Positions 33,662 through 46,215 of a stretch of 64,000 bases of DNA are shown here, in pieces (within the stretch, counting starts at the first letter, position 1; each line of letters starts with the position of its first letter). The position numbers and the translations under genes are program-made. The stretch is from Carya illinoinensis (Eukaryota; Streptophyta; Magnoliopsida; Fagales; Juglandaceae): NCBI RefSeq assembly GCF_018687715.1, contig NC_056752.1, forward strand, positions 48,525,837 to 48,589,836. Reading direction: 5' to 3'. The notes beneath the pieces are model-generated. The model had not been told where the DNA came from. It saw only the letters and a list, made by a program, of their open reading frames with translations, and searched no databases.

Positions 33662-36600
33662 AGAGTGTTGAGGATTTTGGGTTTAGGAATTTTGCTCACC
33701 TTCCTTGTTATAGAATTACTTTTAAGTTATTCCTATATATTATCATGAGTAAGTTTTTTTTTTTTACTTTTTAAAAATGGTTTTCAGTTTCAGAAAACTG
33801 GTGGCGTTGGCTTGTACTTTGTAATGCACAGTAGAGGTGTATCTTTGTTGTAAGATTAAGAATGAAGAATGAAGAATGAATGTAAAAATGCTGTGTTTTG
33901 AGAAAAGACCAAGATAATGGTAAGATCCACTTTCCTTTCTGGTCACATAATTTTTACGGAGATCTCTGAAGTTATTCTATTTGCGCCAACTGAAAAGGGG
34001 ATGATGCTGCTTTCCGTAAACGTGGTTTTTAAATTCATGGTATCCGGCGTGTAAGCAAGTAGCTTTAACAACAAGAACATCATGACAATGATAATCAGTA
34101 GTAGTACAAAAATCATGCGGGGTTACTTGCAGGTGCAGAAGATGACCAAACTAATTGTTTATGAATGTTTTGCTGCTTTTATGGGTTGCAAATGAGTTGC
34201 CACGTTTAGAGGAATGAACTTTCAGATGGCCTAGAAATCATCCAAATTGGAGCTGCTGGTAAAAGGCAGAAGAATCCCCCCGCATTCAGCGTAATCAGTG
34301 TTTGACTTTGAAACCTCATGCTGCATAATCATTGGTGCTTATTAAAACCCGAATGGTGCACAAGCAAGCACTTTCGTGGGACTGCCTTAAGTGGAGCATT
34401 TATCAATGCTTTTGGTATTGAAAGTGCATTCATCCGTTTGAAGAAAGCAACTTAATTTGCTGTAATGGACCACTAGTCAAGAAATTGCTTTACAACCATG
34501 GGGGGCCATGTTCATCAGGTTTCTGCTCGGCTCTCGAATCACTATCATTTATGTCAAGTAGCCTCATCAATCATAATGCCTCTAAAGAGAAATACTTTAA
34601 TCATAAAAAGATTTTATAAAAGTAAACTCACAAACAGACGTGACTTTACGATAGATTTACTCATAATATCTTTACTTATACTAACACACACAAATGATGA
34701 ATTGTTGTTTAAAGAGTGGTGCTGCTCAGACCCCTCAAGTATACCCCTAATATGTAGTAACTTATTTAAACATAAAAAATACACTAACGATAACTTTGAG
34801 TGGTATACTTGAGAGGACTAATTAGCATTTTCCTTGTTTAAAAACCCCACTTGCTTCAATTGCTTTTATAGGAACGGTAAATGCGTAAAATAGGAGGAAT
34901 TTCGTAGTTATAACCTGATTGCAATAGAGGCCCATCGGGTTACCAAGTTTCCAGGCAACCACAGAAAAACTATGCCACGCACATCCACAACGGCCCAAGT
35001 TACAAGCCCAAATATTGATCTTTTATGCAAAAATAAATGTAGGCCCAGTAACAACCACAGCGTCTTTAGCCGAATGTTCGTTTGTTTTCTTAATGCTTCG
35101 GCAGCAGATGATCAGAATTATTAACATCTCTAGTGAGTACCCACATCTATAGTTTTCAAATGAATCGAGCAAGCAAGCTACGATCAATGTCAATTCATGA
35201 CAGGCCACCTAGCTAAAGATCTAATTTTAGGCACGATTTTTTCTTTAAGAATCTAAGCATGTCATTTCAACAATATGCAGCTAGACTTTCTCTACCAAAA
35301 TAATGGCACCAAAGCTTCCCACAACTTCTGAAACGACAGGTACTGAATTTCATTTCCGATTATATACGCACGGATAAAATGAGCAGCAAGTAGCTGGCAA
35401 CAAATATCATATATCACGAATGCACAGTGAATTTCTCTTTCCGCAAAGTATAAATGCAGGCCACCTAGCTAGCTAGCGTTGCGAGAGGCCTCACGTCACG
35501 CTCCTGTATATTTTTATATATGTATCTGTCTCATACAGCTTGCACATATATACCTCCAAATATCTTACTCTCAAGTACTGTCAGCACTAAGAGTTCCCAG
35601 TCACCAGAGACCAGTCATATTCTATTATTTGAGAAACGAAAGAGACCAGTCACCAAAGCCAGAGGTCCATTCCCTGCCCCTGTACCTGTACCCTGCTTAC
35701 ACTTCCTACCTATTTCCTACAGATAAATTACTGAGAATCTTCTCGGGATTCATGCATGCCCATCTTTTAATTACATGCGTCTCTTCTGAGTACACGTGTG
35801 TGTGAATGTGATACATAAACTAGGAAGGCAAGTTGTCATCGACCATTAATGCAGATAAAAAGGTTAAGAAAGACGGCATGTCGATCGATACGGGAAAAGG
35901 GACTAATGATGCGATTACCAAAGATTAAGATAATACCCGGTTGATAGTATTTGTAGTATGTATGTTCAACCCCAAATCTAAAAAGGGGTTTAGAGTACAC
36001 CAATTCAGTCATAATCTATTGTTCCATCATTTCACTTTAGAAGTAGGTTTCACATTATGCTATAAACAAGAAATGTACAGTAAAAACTCCAGAAAAAAAC
36101 ACAAAAAGGCTTGTAAATTCAAAATTTGTCGTTGCATTGGCCCCCACAGCTCACTCTACGGGTCCCGCATTCCACCCACCTTTAATTTTTTTACTTTTTT
36201 AAGCTCTGTCGTTCTGGGTTCTCTTTAACTTTATCTACAAAATTTTTATATATAATCATTTTTCTTTTTTATTTTATAAATTTTATTGATATAATTAATT
36301 ATGTATTAAAAAATTGATCTAAATTAAGAAATGTATAGAAAGTAGTGATTATAGGTAAGATTATTCCTATGTCTATCATGCCATATTTGCGGCATATATT
36401 TCGGTGCATGAACCTCTTTATTTTATTTTTCTTTTCTGTTTTGTTCAGTTGGTGAATTCGGTAACATTTTTAGGTTACTTTTACTAGGCGGTAAATATCG
36501 GGTAAGAATCCCAAACAGATCTTATAGATTTTTTTGCCGATGTTAGAGCACTAGCATTAGTTTTTTTATACACATATTTAAAATTATAATTTTTAAAAAT

Positions 36601-38427
36601 TAATTTTGAATATAAAAAAAAATTTCATATTAAATTATATATTTTTAAACCAAATAATAATAAAATATTTTTATTTATTTTTATTTTTTTAAAAATGATT
36701 ATTTTTATATATTTTATAATTAACACAATGTACTCAAACATACAAATTCTATATATCTAAATATTATTAATTTTATATATCAAAATGACTACTTTTATCC
36801 ATAAATATTAATATATACTAAAAAAAAATTTTGTATCATTAACTCAATATATCAAAATCATATTAGTATAAATTTCACAAAATTGATTTTAATGAATAGG
36901 AAAGAGAAAAAATAGTAAAATAATATTTAAAAAGTGAATTGTGGTTTTTCAAACTTGAATAAATACTATTTATAGTTATGTAAAATTTTGAAGATATATA
37001 ATCTAATATAGATTAATTTAAAAAGATATTATGTAAATATAAAGATGAATATGAAGATAAATAAATCAATGGCAATGCTCTCGCGTTTCATTCTTCATTT
37101 CTCTACAGAGTTGCCATTTTACCTTTTAAGTACTCCTGAATACACAGTTAAATTAAACACGAGACATATATGGTGACGGTCTGACGGAGCGGTGAGATCA
37201 GGACAGGCCGGATGTATCTAAAAGCAAAGGGCCGCTGGTTACGTTTTCTTACGAGGGTGTTTGGATCTGGGGATTTTACGTGTGTTGAGAAAAAAAAAAT
37301 GTCAATGACTGGATCAATTACTTGGAGTCCAAAGTTTCTTTTATACATACATATATATATATATATAAGTAATGTATATACTGTTGTAAAATTATAAACA
37401 TCCTGTACGCATTTTAAAAAAAGTGAAATTATTATTAAAATCCTTTTATCTTTTTTTTATATATCACTCGTATTTATTAGTTTGTCAATATATATATATA
37501 TCATATGCGGAATGACATGACTATCCAACTTGAACACGTTCTCCTGTATGCCGGCTTTGCATGCTTTGTGGATGGATAAATCTTTCTCTTCTTTTCTTCT
37601 AGAAACAGTTTATCTTTGGAACGACAAGTCCTATAAGTTGAGTTTAAAGGAAGCCAATAGGAAGATGACACATCAGCTAAGCACACAACTCATTTTTGGA
37701 TAGCATCTCACCATGGAAAAATTCAAAAACTAAAACCCTCGACAACCCGTGTATTCTTTCCTCTTAGAACTTGCATCAACCCACTTCATACAGATTCAAA
37801 CACACCCCGCCGCACGCCGTACAACTTCCGGTCCCAATGAAAGAGCTCCATATGAGACCGACGCAACCCACCATAGTCGCTTCGGACGGCAATAAGTGGA
37901 GTTTGTTTGAATGTGATTTTAACTTATGACTCTTTGAAACCTTTCATCAAACACCTTTCATGCGTCTCTTATTTCCATTCTTGATGCCATTCATAACTCC
38001 AACGAAGCCTTATTACATCACAATACTCACAGCATCAATTACAATAGGCTTCAATCAAAATCATAAACGCAGCTTCAAACAAACAACTCCAAATTCTTGA
38101 ACTGGAAATTAATTTTTCAAAACAATGACTACGACGACTTACAATGGAGAGAGAGAGAGGGGCGCCCCGGGGGAAGTGGGGGGGGGGGGGTAGAACTCTG
38201 CAAATCAACCTGTGTAATTTTTTTTCTTCCTTTGAGTCCCGGTCTATCATTGGGTTCATGTGGAGTCCACATGGTAGGCTACCACTCGACGCTGTTTATA
38301 AAAGAGTATTGGATGTGCCTACAGAAAGATTTCTTTAGAAAGATTAACTCTTCTTTCTAAATTCTAATCATCATTTTCTTTAATTAAATATGTTATTACT
38401 CTTTCGATAGTTTTGAGTTTATTATAT
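33662..38427. other. Intergenic DNA between subtilase and Mutator-like element
   Basis: The first 200-300 bases are the likely subtilase 3' UTR. A diverged foldback repeat of family B lies at about 36245-36355 and TA microsatellites at about 37350-37366 and 37491-37500. A GC-rich patch with a G-run of about 12 lies at 38160-38192. Short open frames have no recognisable similarity. Confidence 0.5.
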
Positions 38428-38436
38428 TAAAAATAT

Positions 38437-38606
38437 GAGAAAAGCTTGGGGCCGGATGGTTGTGAAAAATATTTTCCCACTGGAAAATTATAAACAACCA
38501 CGTAGGCACTCTAGAAGAATCAGAGACGAGCCCGCATGCACCCGAAATCTCCGTCTCCTTCTTCGAATCAGTCTCCCTCCCCCATCTACACTCAAATCTG
38601 AAAGCC
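38437..38606 (+). repeat. Left terminal inverted repeat of the Mutator-like element
   Basis: It aligns with small gaps to the reverse complement of 39208-39373. A segment of this arm (TCTCCTTCTTCGAATCAGTC, about 38553-38572) is repeated once more just inside the element at about 38616-38635. Confidence 0.85.
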
Positions 38607-38689
38607 CTAATCTCCATCTCCTTCTTCGAATCAGTCTCCCAAACCAAAACCCAATCAGCAGCCACCTCAATTTGTACAAATTGTTGATC

Positions 38690-38950
38690 AAGAATGAAAA
38701 CACAAAGGGTAAGGACAGGGAAAAGCCCAAGAGCTTCGATGAGTTCCTGTTGCGTAATTCGTCGTGTAATAGTAGGGATTTTGGCGGCTTGGCCGGGTTC
38801 TAGGGTTTCGATTTGGACAGCGGCGAGAGGAAATGCCATCTGCTGCCTCTGCCATCGACTTTGTCCAGGAACGATCATATCCATGGGGTTGGGATCCGGG
38901 TCGGGTTCGGTTTCAAGTGTGAGCTCCTCTGAGGATCAGTCGGTTGCTTA
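38690..38950 (+). pseudogene. Probable captured exon inside the Mutator-like element, origin unknown
   Basis: From about 38694 one frame reads a hydrophilic stretch (KGKDREKPKSFDEFLLRNSS) and then meets TAG at 38801-38803, beyond which the same frame is open to about 38928. The GC content and the change to T-rich sequence after 38950 resemble a first exon followed by an intron. I do not recognise the donor gene, and a start ATG close to the conserved part cannot be assigned. Confidence 0.45.
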
Positions 38951-39207
38951 GGAAAATGGTCAATTCAGTAATTTTAGGTTAGTTTTGGGGGCGTTGATTT
39001 CTAGGAATTTTTGGAGCTTTGGATGGTTAGGTTTTTCGTTGTATTTGAATGTTTAATTTTAGGCATTTGATTCGTTAAATTGACCGTCTCTGGTGTATTA
39101 ATGATATATTTACTTCGATTGTTTCGAGTAATTTAGCAACTTTAATTCGATTGAGTTTTGGTTGCTTTGCATATTGGGGGTTTTTTCTGGTTTGCGAAAT
39201 AAAAGGG

Positions 39208-39373
39208 GGCCTATGGGTTTGAGTGTAGGTAGGAGAGGGAGACTGATTCGAAGAAGGAGAGAGAGTTTTGGTGGTTGTGGGCTTATCTCTGATTCTTCTG
39301 GAATGCCTTCATGACTGTTTGTTATTAGTTGGTGGGAAAATATTTTTTACACCCATCCAACACCAAGCTTCTC
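39208..39373 (-). repeat. Right terminal inverted repeat of the Mutator-like element
   Basis: This is the reverse-complement partner of the left arm. The outermost bases read AAGCTTCTC on the plus strand, next to the TAAAAATAT duplication. Confidence 0.85.
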
Positions 39374-39382
39374 TAAAAATAT

Positions 39383-41852
39383 GCGTAGAAGGGATGCATT
39401 TACTAGGTAGGTGTACTATACAACGCTCTTTGGAAGCTGCTCAACGTGCTGCATGCATGATGCACAAAAGTGGCAAGCAATAAATCACAGGCCACGCGAG
39501 TCTTCTTCCATTTTGGTAGATCTAGAGCAGCTGAGGGTGAAATTACAGTAATATTCAAATATTAGTAAATTAATGCTTGATAGCCAAAGAACGTGGCCAT
39601 ATTCGTTTGATGGCTAAAATATTTTACAAAGTATATATAAAAACTAGTTAGAAATGGGAAGAAATGAGGCTTGACTGCCTTTGTAAATCGCGAATTCAAC
39701 CAAGGTTAGGTGATTCGCCGTGGTCTGTTCTTCTTTTTTTTTTTTCCCTGCGGTCAAATCAAATGAACAACCTGATCTTTACCCGTGTCAACTCATATGC
39801 ATCGACTGGTTAATCGCGCATTGATTGATCTGCCGGTGCTTGGACTCCAATTGCATTAGAGAAATACTTTTTGAATTCTGCAAATGAAGTCGGCGGTAAA
39901 AAAATAAATTAATATGAAATAAAAAAAAAATTTATTTTATAATTTTTTTTAATCATATAGATTTCCTGAATATAAAAAAATTAACAGTCAAATACTTCTC
40001 ATAATTTGAAAGAGCAGTGATGGCGTCCCGGCCATCTTTGACCGAGGGCATGGTCGCTAAAATAAAGTTAATTTTTTTTGTTAAATATATTTAAAATCAT
40101 TTTTTGAATCATTAAATAAAAAATTAAACAGAAATTAAAAAATATAAACAATCAAAATAAGAGGACAAATTCAAATGACATATTATCATTTTCTTAATTT
40201 GAATTGTTGTTGGAATTTGATCATATCAAGTAAGATAAATTTTACATCATTTATTCGTTATTTAATATTGTCCAAAATATCTATACAAATAATAATAACT
40301 AATATAAAACTTATGCCTAGTTTGAATTTAAATATAAGATGAGATGAAATAAAATTATTTTAAATAAAATATAAAAATTAAATAAATTATTATTAAAATA
40401 TTATTATTATTTTAGAATTTAAAAAAATTGAATTAAATTTAAAAAAATTAAATTATTTATTATATTTTATGTAAAAATTTAAAAAATTATAATGATGAGA
40501 TGTTTTGAAATACTTTTCAAATTCAAATGGGCCTTACTTTATACTTTTATCCTTCTCCCAATTAAAATTTTTAAATTTGAACAAAAATTTGATAGAATCT
40601 TGATTCTAGTTTTAAAAAGTTCCCTGCTCGAATTTCAGAGTCTCAATTAGAAAAAGGAAATAAATATGTCAAGTGATCGTACAATATTTATTATTATATT
40701 TTTAATATTTTTTTATTACATTAAATAATCAATAAATATCATGCAATCAGTATTGGTTTATTTTTCTCTCACTTGATAACATATCGTAATATGTTTCAAA
40801 AAAGAAAAAAAAATCGTAATAACTCAAAAAAAAAAAAAGATGATAATATGTATATCCGCGATAAAAAAAAGAAATATATATATATATATATATTTAACGG
40901 TAAAACATAAAAAGTCTTGTTATAGATGATAATATGGTCTGATCGAACCATCAAAAAATGAGTGAACACATTTTCAATTACAAGTATAATTAATGATATA
41001 GGTCTAATTATACTGTAGTCGGGGCTTAGATTCATAGTACATAAGATGGGAAGGCAGTGGGCACGACAAAGATGTCGTTGAATGAGACGTGCACTTAACT
41101 ATTGTAAAAAGAGTAATTTTCTTTCCGTGTTTCTTAAATTAATCTGAAAAAAATACAATTTTTAAAATAGAAATTGCAAATGTTAATCGTCCTACAAAAT
41201 TAGTCATACTCAATTCTCATGATTTTATATAATTTATTTTTAATTAATTTTTTAAAGTTTGATAAGATATCAGGAATGATATTTTTAGTCTTTAAGTTTT
41301 GTATTTAAAATATATATATATATATAAAGATTATTTATTGAAATTTGGAATCCTTTTTTTTTTTTCTAATAAAATATATGAAAATTTGTACGTACTAAAA
41401 TCTTATATAATATTAGTAAGTATCATATAATTATTTTTAAAAAATAAATAAATATAAAATTAATATAAAAAATATTAATTTTTAATAATAAATTTTATTT
41501 TTTAAACGATTATACGACATTTAAGGTGGCTAATTTCAAACGGGCCGTACCGTAGACCTTTTTATCCGAATGTTAGAACCTGATTCGAAAGAGACACTAC
41601 TGTTGTACCGTGTGTCTATGTGACACAACCGTAAATTCAATCTCAAGCCAGGGGCATTAACGTCAAATAACTCGCCATTGGAAACTCCACCACTCCTGAC
41701 TCCTCCAACCCCATCACCAGTTGCTCCAAAATATACATACCGCTCCCAAATCATTTCTTCTCTGAGAAACTATAGAAAACCCCATTAGTGAAACAAAATT
41801 TTATTTTCGTTCTTTCTGAGAATAGGGAAAAAGTGAGGGAAAAGAAACTACG
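39383..41852. other. AT-rich intergenic DNA and ERF promoter region
   Basis: No gene is seen. The stretch contains a family A repeat (40319-40530), a family C repeat (41385-41520), TA microsatellites at about 40875-40892 and 41311-41326, and a less AT-rich, promoter-like stretch from about 41530 to the ERF start. Confidence 0.55.
40319..40530 (+). repeat. MITE-like repeat family A, plus orientation
   Basis: It opens AGTTTGAATTTAAATA with AAGATGAGATGAAAT and closes ATGATGAGATG ... TTTTCAAATTCAAATGG, so the ends form short inverted repeats (TTTGAATTT / AAATTCAAA). The AT-rich centre is the reverse complement of the copies at 2840-3025, 26600-26765 and 46020-46215. Confidence 0.65.
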
Positions 41853-43487
41853 ATGTGTGGAGGGGCTATCATCTCCGACTATATCCCGCCAAACAGATCG
41901 CGGAGGCTCACGGCGGACTACTTATGGCCCAATCTCAAGAAACCCATTTCAGGGAAGCGATTCTCGAAGCCTCTCTTCAAGAATGACAACGACAATTTCG
42001 AGGCCGATTTTCAGGATTTCAAGGATGATGTTTCCGATGTAGATGACGATGTTGAGGTCCTCGTGCTCGATGGCAAGTCCTTCGCTTTCTCTGCTGCTCG
42101 TGACCCTGGTATCATCCCTATCCTGCTGGTGTCTTGGGTTATGATTTAACCGATCAAATTTAATGTACCTTTCTTAGTAATTGTTTTCATGTTATTTCCT
42201 TAATTCTTATTTAATATAAAAGTTGTTTAAAGTAGATATCAATGTTAGGTACATATTCCGCAAACAAATTATACACTTATTAGTTATTTCAAGTTTTATA
42301 TGATTGCTCTTCATGTTATATGAAGTCTAAGAAAGCATTTTTTAGTAAACTTTTGTTTCCTCATATGAATCTTCCCTTTGTGATTTCGCAGCTAATTTTT
42401 TAGAGATCCATTTTTTTTATAAATAAATTTCGTATTTTTTGGTGTTATTTATCAATTCAGTTTTTCAATTTATGTCGAAGAATATCCTCTGGTTGTTTTG
42501 GTTGATGTAGGAGGGTTCCTGTTTATTCTCATCATTTGTTGTTTTTGGGTGTTTTGACCGTGTAATTTCACTAATATGCAGAAATACCGATCCAAAAATA
42601 AAAAAATAAAAAAATCACTGATACGCAGAAATAACACAGATTTATGGTTTTGTAGCCCATTTCTACAAATCCTGTATTTCTTACTAATTTTTGGGTAATT
42701 AGCGTAATTATGTTTCGTGGTGGAAAAAAGGAGTTATCTCTTGTCGATCTATTAAATATCAATCCTTTTCCCCTTTAGAAAAAGCAAATGAACATCAAAT
42801 ATGTGGTTTTTATTTTTTTATTTTCTACTTTCGAAGCTGACAATTCCCCCCACCTTTCTAAAAAAACGAGAAGAAAAGAAAAAAAAAAAAACGAACTTCC
42901 GTCTGTTGCTAGATTTTGTCTCGGCCGGGGAAAAATAACTTCCCTTTTATGATTTGATAATTCAACTTTACGGTGAAAATCTTATGGAGTTTTCTTTTTC
43001 TTTTCTTCTTTTTGTACAAGTTGGGTATCAAATCTGGAGTCGTTGCTTGTTTAATTACTGATTTTTTAATAGAAGGTTATATGCTTGTTCTATCCTCTGA
43101 TTATCAAACAACGAATCAAGGTTATGTATTCCAAATTTTCAGCCACTAGTTACTAACTTGTCCTGCTGCTGTTTTGGCTGATCTATTACATCGATCATGT
43201 TTGTTATAATTTTTTATTTGTATTTGTTGATGAGTTATATTGGATGAAATGAAAACATCGAGGCTTTATTTCCATCAATAAGTCAGTTGCTAATAAAAAT
43301 TAAAATGATATAGGATCTATTGGTGGTTTGGTAATTTAATTGAAACTGACATGCACAAAGTATTTATTCAAATTCCACTGATAGGTTGATTTTTTATTTT
43401 CCATGTTGATTTTTCTGCTCCTGCTTGATTATCTTGGCTGAAGTTGCTTTATATTGCCTGGTTCATAGATAGTTAAATGTTGTTGAG

Positions 43488-43542
<55 letters not shown>

Positions 43543-44699
43543 CTGTGATGTCAATTTTTTTTTTTTAATTGGTATGACTGGAATTTATCTTAATTTCCAC
43601 TTTGGTGGCTGATGAAGTCTTCGTTTATTTGTTCATGCTTTTGAACAACTAATTAATTTGTGGAAGTCACTGGGCAGTCTGAGCAACTGTCTTAGGATGT
43701 GCATGGGTTGTCTCAGTATCTTATTGTGCATTATGGGAGTTTCCCTGCTAGACTTTTTAATATGTACTTTTTCATGATATCTCTGTATAATTATGTGTGG
43801 TCATTTAAGGATCCAAGGCTATAAAATCTGTGGAACTGAATGGGCAAGCCGAGAAATCTGCGAAGAGAAAGAGGAAGAATCAGTATAGGGGAATCCGGCA
43901 GCGCCCATGGGGTAAGTGGGCTGCTGAGATCCGAGATCCAAGGAAAGGTGTCCGTGTGTGGCTTGGAACTTTTAACACTGCAGAGGAAGCTGCAAGAGCA
44001 TATGATGCCGAGGCACGGAAAATTCGTGGCAAGAAAGCTAAGGTGAATTTCCCTGATAATGCTACCCGTACGTCTGCAAAGCGTTCAGTGAAGGAAAATC
44101 TGCTGAAGCCACTTCCCAAGGCAAACCTGCACTCTGTGCAGCCCAACCTGAATCAAAATTTTGATTCCATGAACAACTCTGATCAGGACTACACCATGGG
44201 ATTGATGGAAGAAAAACCTTTTACCAACCAGTATGGATATTTGGACCCCATTCCTCTCGATGGGGATGTTGGACCCAAATCCTTTGTTTCCTCTGGCGGC
44301 ACTACCCCCACGTACTTCAATTCAGATCAGGGGAGTAATACATTTGATTATTCTGACTTTGCATGGGGTGAACAGGGCCCTAAGACGCCAGAGATCTCGT
44401 CCGTTCTTTCAGTTAATGTAGAAGGGGGCGAATCTCAGTTTCTGGAGGATGCTAGTCCAAGGAAGAAACTGAAGGTTGACTCTGAAAATGTTGCGTCTGT
44501 TGAAAATAACACTGCAAAAACAGTTGTGGAGCTCTCTGCTTTGGAGTCCCAGATAAATTATCAGTTGCCGTACCTGGAGGGAATGTGGGATGACTCGATT
44601 GAGACATTGTTTAGCGGAGATACAACTCAGGATGTTGGGAACCCGATGGATCTTTGGGGCTTCGAGGAAGACTCAGTTATGGTTGGGGGAGATTTCTAA
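41853..44699 (+). CDS. RAP2-12: ERF group VII transcription factor, RAP2.12/RAP2.2 type, two exons
   Basis: The exons are 41853-42108 and 43810-44699. The 1.7-kb intron splits a Gly codon and sits where group VII ERF genes usually have it. The protein has 381 residues. Its start [13 protein letters not shown] is the conserved group VII N-terminus: after Met removal, Cys2 is the oxygen-sensing residue oxidised by plant cysteine oxidases and used by the N-degron pathway (family knowledge). A basic KRKRK nuclear signal precedes the single AP2/ERF domain at about residues 111-168, with [19 protein letters not shown] and [17 protein letters not shown]. The C-terminal 210 residues are acidic and end in a [12 protein letters not shown] activation motif. 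Group VII ERFs activate hypoxia and flooding response genes. RAP2.12 and RAP2.2 are both close; I cannot separate them without alignment. The gene looks intact. Confidence 0.94.
43484..43539 (+). repeat. Compound (CT)n(CA)n microsatellite in the ERF intron
   Basis: About ten CT units are followed by about seventeen CA units, about 270 bases before the exon 2 acceptor. It is likely length-polymorphic. Confidence 0.85.
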
Positions 44700-45779
44700 G
44701 CAAACCACTCCCATGCTTGCTAGTATGTAAATAAAAATAAAATCAGTAAGTTTCGTCCTTGTACCCTCTTATGTTTTGTCTCATTTTTTCGTTTCCTTTC
44801 AACTTCTTGGGGGTTTTTTCCCCCAAAAAAAAAAAAAAAATTCTCGATATCAATCTCACTGCTTACAGGAATGATGTCATCTGTGTGATGGAGTACGATC
44901 AAAGTTTGAAGCTGCTCGAGGCTTTTATGGAGTTTACAGGTGCTTAGGTTCCTTTGAAGACATTGAATTTGGGATCGATCTTTGTATCAATGACGCATGG
45001 TCTGTGATAAGATTCTAAAACATTATAAATGTCAACTTTGGTGTTTGTTTGCATCTTATTTCTTTTACGAGGGACCCTCAATTTTTGGATTGCTAATTTG
45101 GTTTGTTTGGTGTGGTAGATTTCCTACAGCTTTTAATGGTTGTTTGCAGTTTTTGCTCACTCTGTTGGGGACTTTACTCTTTGCAGCTTTTAATGCTAGT
45201 TGGGCTACCATGAGAGTCCCTTTAGCCTGTCCGAAAAGTGTCAGCAAATTTTGAGATGCAAATTATGAGATAAAAAGGACACAAGGCTCCGTTTAGCTGA
45301 TAAGAGTATCTCAATCTTCTATAAATAATAGTGAAACGGTAATGTAGTAGAATGAGAAGGTGCGAGAACAATTGAGTTCTCAAACACAGCCTAACGTAAG
45401 ATTGATTTTTGAAAAGATTTTAAAGGATTTGGGGGTTTTGTTTTGGAAGAATGAATCCATTTAAGTAATTTTTAAGATTGGAGAAATGTTCTGACGCAGA
45501 ATTATCAAAGACAATACCGTTCTCTGTATGCAGCTTGAACATATTGATACAAGTATCGATTATTTGTCGCTTTATTCAGTATCATGAGACATGAGGTGAT
45601 CCGGGTATTACGTCGTGATTTTCTTTGTTTTCATCATTATGATTTTTTGCACAATGGGGACAAAAAGCCAGCCATGACTATGAGCCGTCATCGTCAAGGC
45701 ATTGGAGATTGGGCCTGGCCACTCCCTCCCACCTAAAAAAAATTTCATATGGGCATCTGCCGTGCTTAATTTTAGGCTT

Positions 45780-45925
45780 TCATTTAGCCATCTGCTGTGC
45801 TTAATCTGAATTCATCTTATTTAATTATTATAAATTTTTTAATTTTTAATATAAAATATAATAAATAATTTAATTTTTTAAAACTTTAAAATAATAATCA
45901 TCCTAACTTAACCAACTATCCAAAC
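45780..45925 (-). repeat. MITE-like repeat family A
   Basis: The AT-rich core (AATATAAAATATAATAAATA) is followed by an end reading CAACTATCCAAACCAG. Such a CTATCCAAAC terminus is what I remember for this repeat family in walnut-type genomes. Confidence 0.55.
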
Positions 45926-46019
45926 CAGCCCTAATCTTGCTTGCAAAAATTGAGGTCGGATGCAACTGCAGGTCAAACTTGGCCAGCCAGTCTCCCTCTT
46001 CCTCCGGTTCAAAACGGCC

Positions 46020-46215
46020 AATTTGAATTTTAAATTCATCTCAAATTTTTTTATTTAATTATTATAATTTTTTTAAATTTTAATATAAAATATAATAAAT
46101 AATTTAATTTTTTTAAATTTTAAAATAATAATAATATTAAAAAATAATATTTTATTTAATTTTTAACTTTTATTTCAATTCAATTTAATCTAAATCAACG
46201 TCCCAACGCATCCTA
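46020..46215 (-). repeat. MITE-like repeat family A, second nearby copy
   Basis: It lies about 100 bases from the previous copy in the same orientation and repeats its core nearly word for word (AATATAAAATATAATAAATA, then TTTAAAATAATAATAATATT). Confidence 0.6.

Larger units (their letters stand above)
38437..39373. mobile_element. Mutator-like element with gene-like cargo (Pack-MULE type), non-autonomous
   Basis: The perfect 9-bp duplication TAAAAATAT flanks the element at 38428-38436 and 39374-39382. Terminal inverted repeats of about 165-170 bp (38437-38606 and 39208-39373) share GAGAA..AGCTTGG, AAATATTTTCCCAC, AGAAGAATCAGAGA, CTTCTTCGAATCAGTCTCCC and CTACACTCAAA. Long inverted repeats with 9-bp duplications are the hallmark of the Mutator superfamily. 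The 937-bp element encodes no transposase. Its interior (about 38607-39207) has a GC-richer, exon-like part to about 38950 and then a T-rich, intron-like part, which suggests a captured gene fragment. Confidence 0.88.

Noticed and set aside
35479..35805. A 108-codon plus-strand frame near a TATA-like TATAAATG at 35448
   Set aside because: The protein is low in recognisable features and the frame is not conserved-looking. Chance is sufficient explanation.
44997..45254. An 85-codon hydrophobic frame after the ERF gene
   Set aside because: It lies in the likely 3' flank, its hydrophobic content follows from T-rich DNA, and no ATG context or family supports it.
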